Shown piece after piece: positions 59,621 to 64,000 of a DNA stretch of 64,000 nt. Each line of letters opens with the position of its first letter. Position 1 is the stretch's first letter. The DNA lies in contig NC_056732.1 of assembly GCF_019279795.1 (NCBI RefSeq), positions 179,158,613-179,222,612 on the forward strand, in the 5' to 3' direction. Origin of the DNA: Protopterus annectens (Eukaryota > Chordata > Ceratodontiformes > Protopteridae). The notes under the pieces are model-generated. The model ran no database searches and was not told the DNA's origin. It was given only the letters and a program-made list of their open reading frames with translations. The position numbers were made by a program, and so were the translations under genes.

Positions 59621-60866
59621 TTACAGCATCTAACGGCCTCTGTAAGAAGCAGTCTAGTCATGTTTCAGTTACAGTATCTAATGGCCTCTGTAAGAAGCAG
59701 TCTAATCATGTATCAGTTACAGGATGTAATGAGCTCTGTAAGAAACCATCTAATTATGTATCAGTAACACCATCTATCAGCCTCTGTAAAAAGCCATCCA
59801 ATAATGTATCAGTTACAGCATCTAACGTCCTCAGTAAGAAGCAGTGTAATCATGTATCAGTTACGGCATCTAACAGACGGTATAGGAAGTAGTCTAATAC
59901 TGTATCAGCTAGAGCATCTAATGGCCTCAGTAAAAAGCAGCCTGTTCATGTATCAGTTACAGCATCTAACGGCCTCTGTAAGAAGCAGTCAAATCATGTG
60001 TCAGTTACAGCATCTAACTGCCTCTGTAAGAAGCAGTCAAATCATGTGTCAGTTACAGCATCTAATGACCTGTGTAAGAAGCAGTCGAATCATGTATCAG
60101 TCACAGCATCTAACAGCCTCTATAAGAAGCAGTCTAATCATGTCTCATCTACAGAATCCAACAGTCTCTGTAAGAAGCCTAATCATGTATCAGTTACAGT
60201 ATCAGCCTCTGTAAGAAGAAGTTTAATCATATCTCATCTATAGCATCGAACGGCCTCTGTAAGAAGCAGTCTAATCATGTATCAGTTACAGTATCTAACG
60301 GCCTCTGTAAGAAGCAGTCTAATCATGTATAAGTTACATCATCTAACACCCTCTGTAAGAAGCAGTCTAATCATTTATCAATTACAATATCTAACAGCCT
60401 CCAAGAAGCAGTCTAATTATGTCTAAGTTACAGACTCTCATACCTCCTGTAAGAAGCATTCTAATCATGTATCAGTTACAGCATCTAATCGCGTCTGTAA
60501 AAGCAGTCTAATTATGTATAATGTACAGCATCTAATGGCCTCTGTAAGAAGCAGTCTAATTATGTATAATGTACCGCATCTAATGGCCTCTGTAAGAAGC
60601 AGTCTAATTATGTATCAATTACAGCATCTATCAGCCTCTGTAAGAAGCAGTTTAATCATATATCAGTTACAGCATCTAATCGCCTCTGTAGCAGTCTAAT
60701 CATGTATCAGTTACAACACCTAATAGCCTCTGTAAAAAGCAGTGTAAGCATGTTATCAGTTACAGCATCTAATGGCCTCTGTAAGAAGCAGTCTAATCTT
60801 GTATCAGATATAGCATCTAATGGCCTCAGTAAGAAACAGTCTCATCATGTATCAGTTACAGCTTCT
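59621..60866. repeat. Higher-order repeat block, copy 1
   Basis: It repeats almost base for base 3,133 bases further on (62,754 onwards). The only difference I found by eye is one missing A near 60,500 (offset 3,134 after that). The matched block includes rare variants such as 'acagacggtatagg' and 'agtatcagcctctgtaagaagaag'. Confidence 0.85.
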
Positions 60867-62753
60867 AAGAGCCTCTCTAAGAAGCAGTCTAATCTTGAAT
60901 CAGTTTTAGCATCTAACAGTCTCTGTAAGAAGCAGTCTAATCATGTATCAGTTACAGCATCTAATGGCCTATGTAAAAACAGTCTAATCATGTATCAGTT
61001 ACAGCATCTAATGGCTTCTGTAAGAAGCAGTCTAATCATTTATCAGTTACAGCATCTAGCAGCCGGTGTAAGAAACAGTCTAATTATGTCAGTTACAGAA
61101 ACCAGCAGCCTCTGTAAGAAACAGTCTAGTCATGTATCAGTTACAGCATCTAATGGCCTGTGTAAGAAGCAGTCTAGTCATGTATCAGTTACAACATCTA
61201 ATGGCCTGTACAAAAAAAAGTCTAATCCTGTATCAGTTACAGCATGTAATTGCCTCTGTAAGAAGCAGTTTAATCATGTATCAGTTACAGCATCTAACGC
61301 CCTCTGTAAGAAGCAGTCTAGTCATGTTTCAGTTACAGTACCTAATGGCCTCTGTAAGAAGCAGTCTAGTCATGTTTCAGTTACAGTATCTAATGGCCTC
61401 TGTAAGAAGCAGTCTAATCATGTATCAGTTACAGGATGTAATGAGCTCTGTAAGAAACCGTCTAGTTATGTATCAGTAACACCATCTATCAGCCTCTGTA
61501 AAAAGCCATCCAATAATGTATCAGTTACAGCATCTAACGCCCTCAGTAAGAAGCAGTCAGTTACGGCATCTAACAGACGGTATAGGAAGTAGTCTAATAT
61601 TGTATCAGCTAGAGCATCTAATGGCCTCTGTAAGCAGAAGTCTAATCATATATCAGGCACAGCATCTAATAGCCTCTGTATGAAGTCATCAAATCATTTA
61701 TCAGTTACACCATCTTACAGCCTGTATAAGAAGTAGTCTAATCCTGTATCAGCTAGAACATCTAATGGCCTCAGTAAGAAGCAGCCTATTCATGTATCAG
61801 TTACAGCATCTAACGGCCTCTGTAAAAAGCAGTCTAGTCATGCAACACTTACAGTATCTAAGGGCGTCTGTAAGAAGCAGTCTAATCATGTGTCAGTTAC
61901 ATCATCTAACTGCCTCTGTAAGAAGCAGTCAAATCATGTCAGATACGTCATCTAATGGCCTTTGTAAGAAACAGTCAAATCATGTGTCAGTTACAGCATC
62001 TAATGGCCTGTGTAAGAAGCAGTCGAATCATGTATCAGTCACAGCATCTAACAGCCTCTATAAGAAGCAGTCTAATCATGTCTCATCTACAGAATCCAAC
62101 AGCCTCTGTAAGAAGCAGTCTAATCATTTATCAATTACAATATCTAACAGCCTCCAAGAAGCAGTCTAATTATGTATAAGTTACAGACTCTAATACCTCC
62201 TGTAAGAAGCATTCTAATCATGTATCAGTTACAACATCTAATGGCGTCTGTAAAAAGCAGTGTAATTATGTATAACGTACAGCATCTAATGGCCTCTGTA
62301 AGTAGCAGTCTAATTATGTATCAGTTACAGCATCTATCAACCTCTGTAAGAAGCAGTCTAATCATGCATCACTTACAGCATCTAATAGCCTCTATAAGAA
62401 ACAGTTTAATCATATATCAGTTACAGCATCTAATCGCCTCTGTAGCAGTCTAATCATGTATCAGTTACAGCATCCAAAAACTTCTTTAAGAAGCAGGCTA
62501 ATCGTGTATCAGCTACAGCATCTAACGGCCTTTGTAAGAAGCAGTCTAATCATGTATCAGTTACAGCACCTAACGGCCTCTGTAAGAAGCATTCTAATCT
62601 TATATCAGTTACAGCATCTAATGGCCTCAGTAAGAAGCAGTCTAATCATGCATCAGTTACAGCACCTAATAGCCTCTGTAAAAAGCAGTGTAAGCATGTC
62701 ATCAGTTACAGCATCTAACGGCCTCTGTAAGAAGCAGTCTAATCTTGTATCAG

Positions 62754-64000
62754 TTACAGCATCTAACGGCCTCTGTAAGAAGCAGTCTAGTCATGTTTCA
62801 GTTACAGTATCTAATGGCCTCTGTAAGAAGCAGTCTAATCATGTATCAGTTACAGGATGTAATGAGCTCTGTAAGAAACCATCTAATTATGTATCAGTAA
62901 CACCATCTATCAGCCTCTGTAAAAAGCCATCCAATAATGTATCAGTTACAGCATCTAACGTCCTCAGTAAGAAGCAGTGTAATCATGTATCAGTTACGGC
63001 ATCTAACAGACGGTATAGGAAGTAGTCTAATACTGTATCAGCTAGAGCATCTAATGGCCTCAGTAAAAAGCAGCCTGTTCATGTATCAGTTACAGCATCT
63101 AACGGCCTCTGTAAGAAGCAGTCAAATCATGTGTCAGTTACAGCATCTAACTGCCTCTGTAAGAAGCAGTCAAATCATGTGTCAGTTACAGCATCTAATG
63201 ACCTGTGTAAGAAGCAGTCGAATCATGTATCAGTCACAGCATCTAACAGCCTCTATAAGAAGCAGTCTAATCATGTCTCATCTACAGAATCCAACAGTCT
63301 CTGTAAGAAGCCTAATCATGTATCAGTTACAGTATCAGCCTCTGTAAGAAGAAGTTTAATCATATCTCATCTATAGCATCGAACGGCCTCTGTAAGAAGC
63401 AGTCTAATCATGTATCAGTTACAGTATCTAACGGCCTCTGTAAGAAGCAGTCTAATCATGTATAAGTTACATCATCTAACACCCTCTGTAAGAAGCAGTC
63501 TAATCATTTATCAATTACAATATCTAACAGCCTCCAAGAAGCAGTCTAATTATGTCTAAGTTACAGACTCTCATACCTCCTGTAAGAAGCATTCTAATCA
63601 TGTATCAGTTACAGCATCTAATCGCGTCTGTAAAAAGCAGTCTAATTATGTATAATGTACAGCATCTAATGGCCTCTGTAAGAAGCAGTCTAATTATGTA
63701 TAATGTACCGCATCTAATGGCCTCTGTAAGAAGCAGTCTAATTATGTATCAATTACAGCATCTATCAGCCTCTGTAAGAAGCAGTTTAATCATATATCAG
63801 TTACAGCATCTAATCGCCTCTGTAGCAGTCTAATCATGTATCAGTTACAACACCTAATAGCCTCTGTAAAAAGCAGTGTAAGCATGTTATCAGTTACAGC
63901 ATCTAATGGCCTCTGTAAGAAGCAGTCTAATCTTGTATCAGATATAGCATCTAATGGCCTCAGTAAGAAACAGTCTCATCATGTATCAGTTACAGCTTCT
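62754..64000. repeat. Higher-order repeat block, copy 2 (cut by window end)
   Basis: This is the second copy of the block at 59,621-60,866. The match is still running at base 64,000, so the true block is longer. Confidence 0.85.

Larger units (their letters stand above)
56951..64000. repeat. 48-bp satellite array with higher-order structure
   Basis: About 147 tandem units of 48 bases run to the end of the window. The unit can be read as 'ggcctctgtaagaagcagtc', 'taatcatgtatcagttacag' and 'catctaat'. Variants include aatcttg, gtcatgttt and aacaccctc, and shortened units such as one lacking 'tgtaag' (about 58,490). Because 48 is 16 codons, frames stay open for up to 296 codons (60,702-61,592) as 16-residue repeats. 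These have no start-site or splice context and I do not call them genes. Blocks of variant units recur at kilobase distances. Confidence 0.95.

Noticed and set aside
60702..61592. A 296-codon repeat-protein gene in the satellite
   Set aside because: The openness follows from a 48-base (16-codon) unit. Two frames are open together, frames shift between blocks, and there is no promoter-like or exon-like context. Recorded as a finding for testing only.
56951..64000. CRISPR-like array
   Set aside because: The repeats are head-to-tail with no unique spacers, and the sequence is vertebrate-like.

Overview
The window looks like transposon-dense nuclear DNA from a vertebrate, probably one with a large genome (amphibian, lungfish or similar). 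The evidence is the mix of repeat families: CR1, L2 and L1 LINEs, a DIRS-like retroelement, a PIF/Harbinger transposase with a Myb/SANT partner, hAT and other MITEs, tRNA-headed SINEs including a CORE-SINE, long (TA)n/(CA)n microsatellites and a long satellite. I cannot name the species. I found no convincing host protein-coding gene, no functional tRNA or rRNA gene, and nothing prokaryotic. Nearly every coding stretch is a broken transposon gene.

Layout. 0-0.43 kb: a MITE with about 48-bp terminal inverted repeats. 0.48-1.5 kb: L1-type 3' UTR pieces and an RTE-like reverse transcriptase relic. 2.3-6.2 kb: a nearly full CR1 element (+) with intact ORF1 (esterase) and broken ORF2, ending against a DIRS-like element (-, 6.2-10.3 kb) that carries a second CR1 copy (-, 7.9-9.6 kb). 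11.7-15.6 kb: a ladder of about 1.1-1.2 kb tandem duplications, each with a (TA)n tract. 16-17.7 kb: small MITEs and a 149-bp tandem repeat interrupted by a hAT MITE with a perfect 8-bp target duplication. 21.4-22.7 kb: a tandem array with a constant 214-bp core and a (CA)n tract that lengthens unit by unit. 23.0-23.3 kb: a roughly 73-bp minisatellite.

26.7-29.8 kb (-): a two-exon Myb/SANT gene relic with good splice sites and one internal stop. 31.0-34.6 kb: an antisense CR1 fragment next to an internally deleted sense CR1. 36-41 kb: MITEs, a CR1 3' end, and a Harbinger transposase relic (-) with a predicted 13-nt first exon and an intact DDE triad but three frame breaks. 41.1-54.5 kb: an L1 element on the minus strand, recognisable from a YY1-like 5' site through ORF1 and ORF2 to the 3' end. 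It is split by a 5.8-kb L2-like LINE (+) inserted in ORF2, by a SINE in the ORF2 tail, and by a further element in ORF1. 54.7-56.1 kb: another CR1 copy (-) with a CORE-SINE in its 3' UTR; 56.3-56.7 kb: another SINE. 56.95-64.0 kb: about 147 copies of a 48-bp satellite with higher-order structure, running off the window.

How the parts fit together. The L2-like LINE, a SINE at 42.3-42.5 kb, the element end at 53.4 kb and the CORE-SINE at 54.8-54.96 kb share related 3' tails, as expected if the LINE machinery mobilises the SINEs. The Harbinger transposase and the Myb protein are the usual two-protein set of PIF/Harbinger transposons. The nesting gives a relative order of insertions: DIRS before CR1, L1 before L2 and SINE, and the 149-bp tandem repeat before the hAT MITE.
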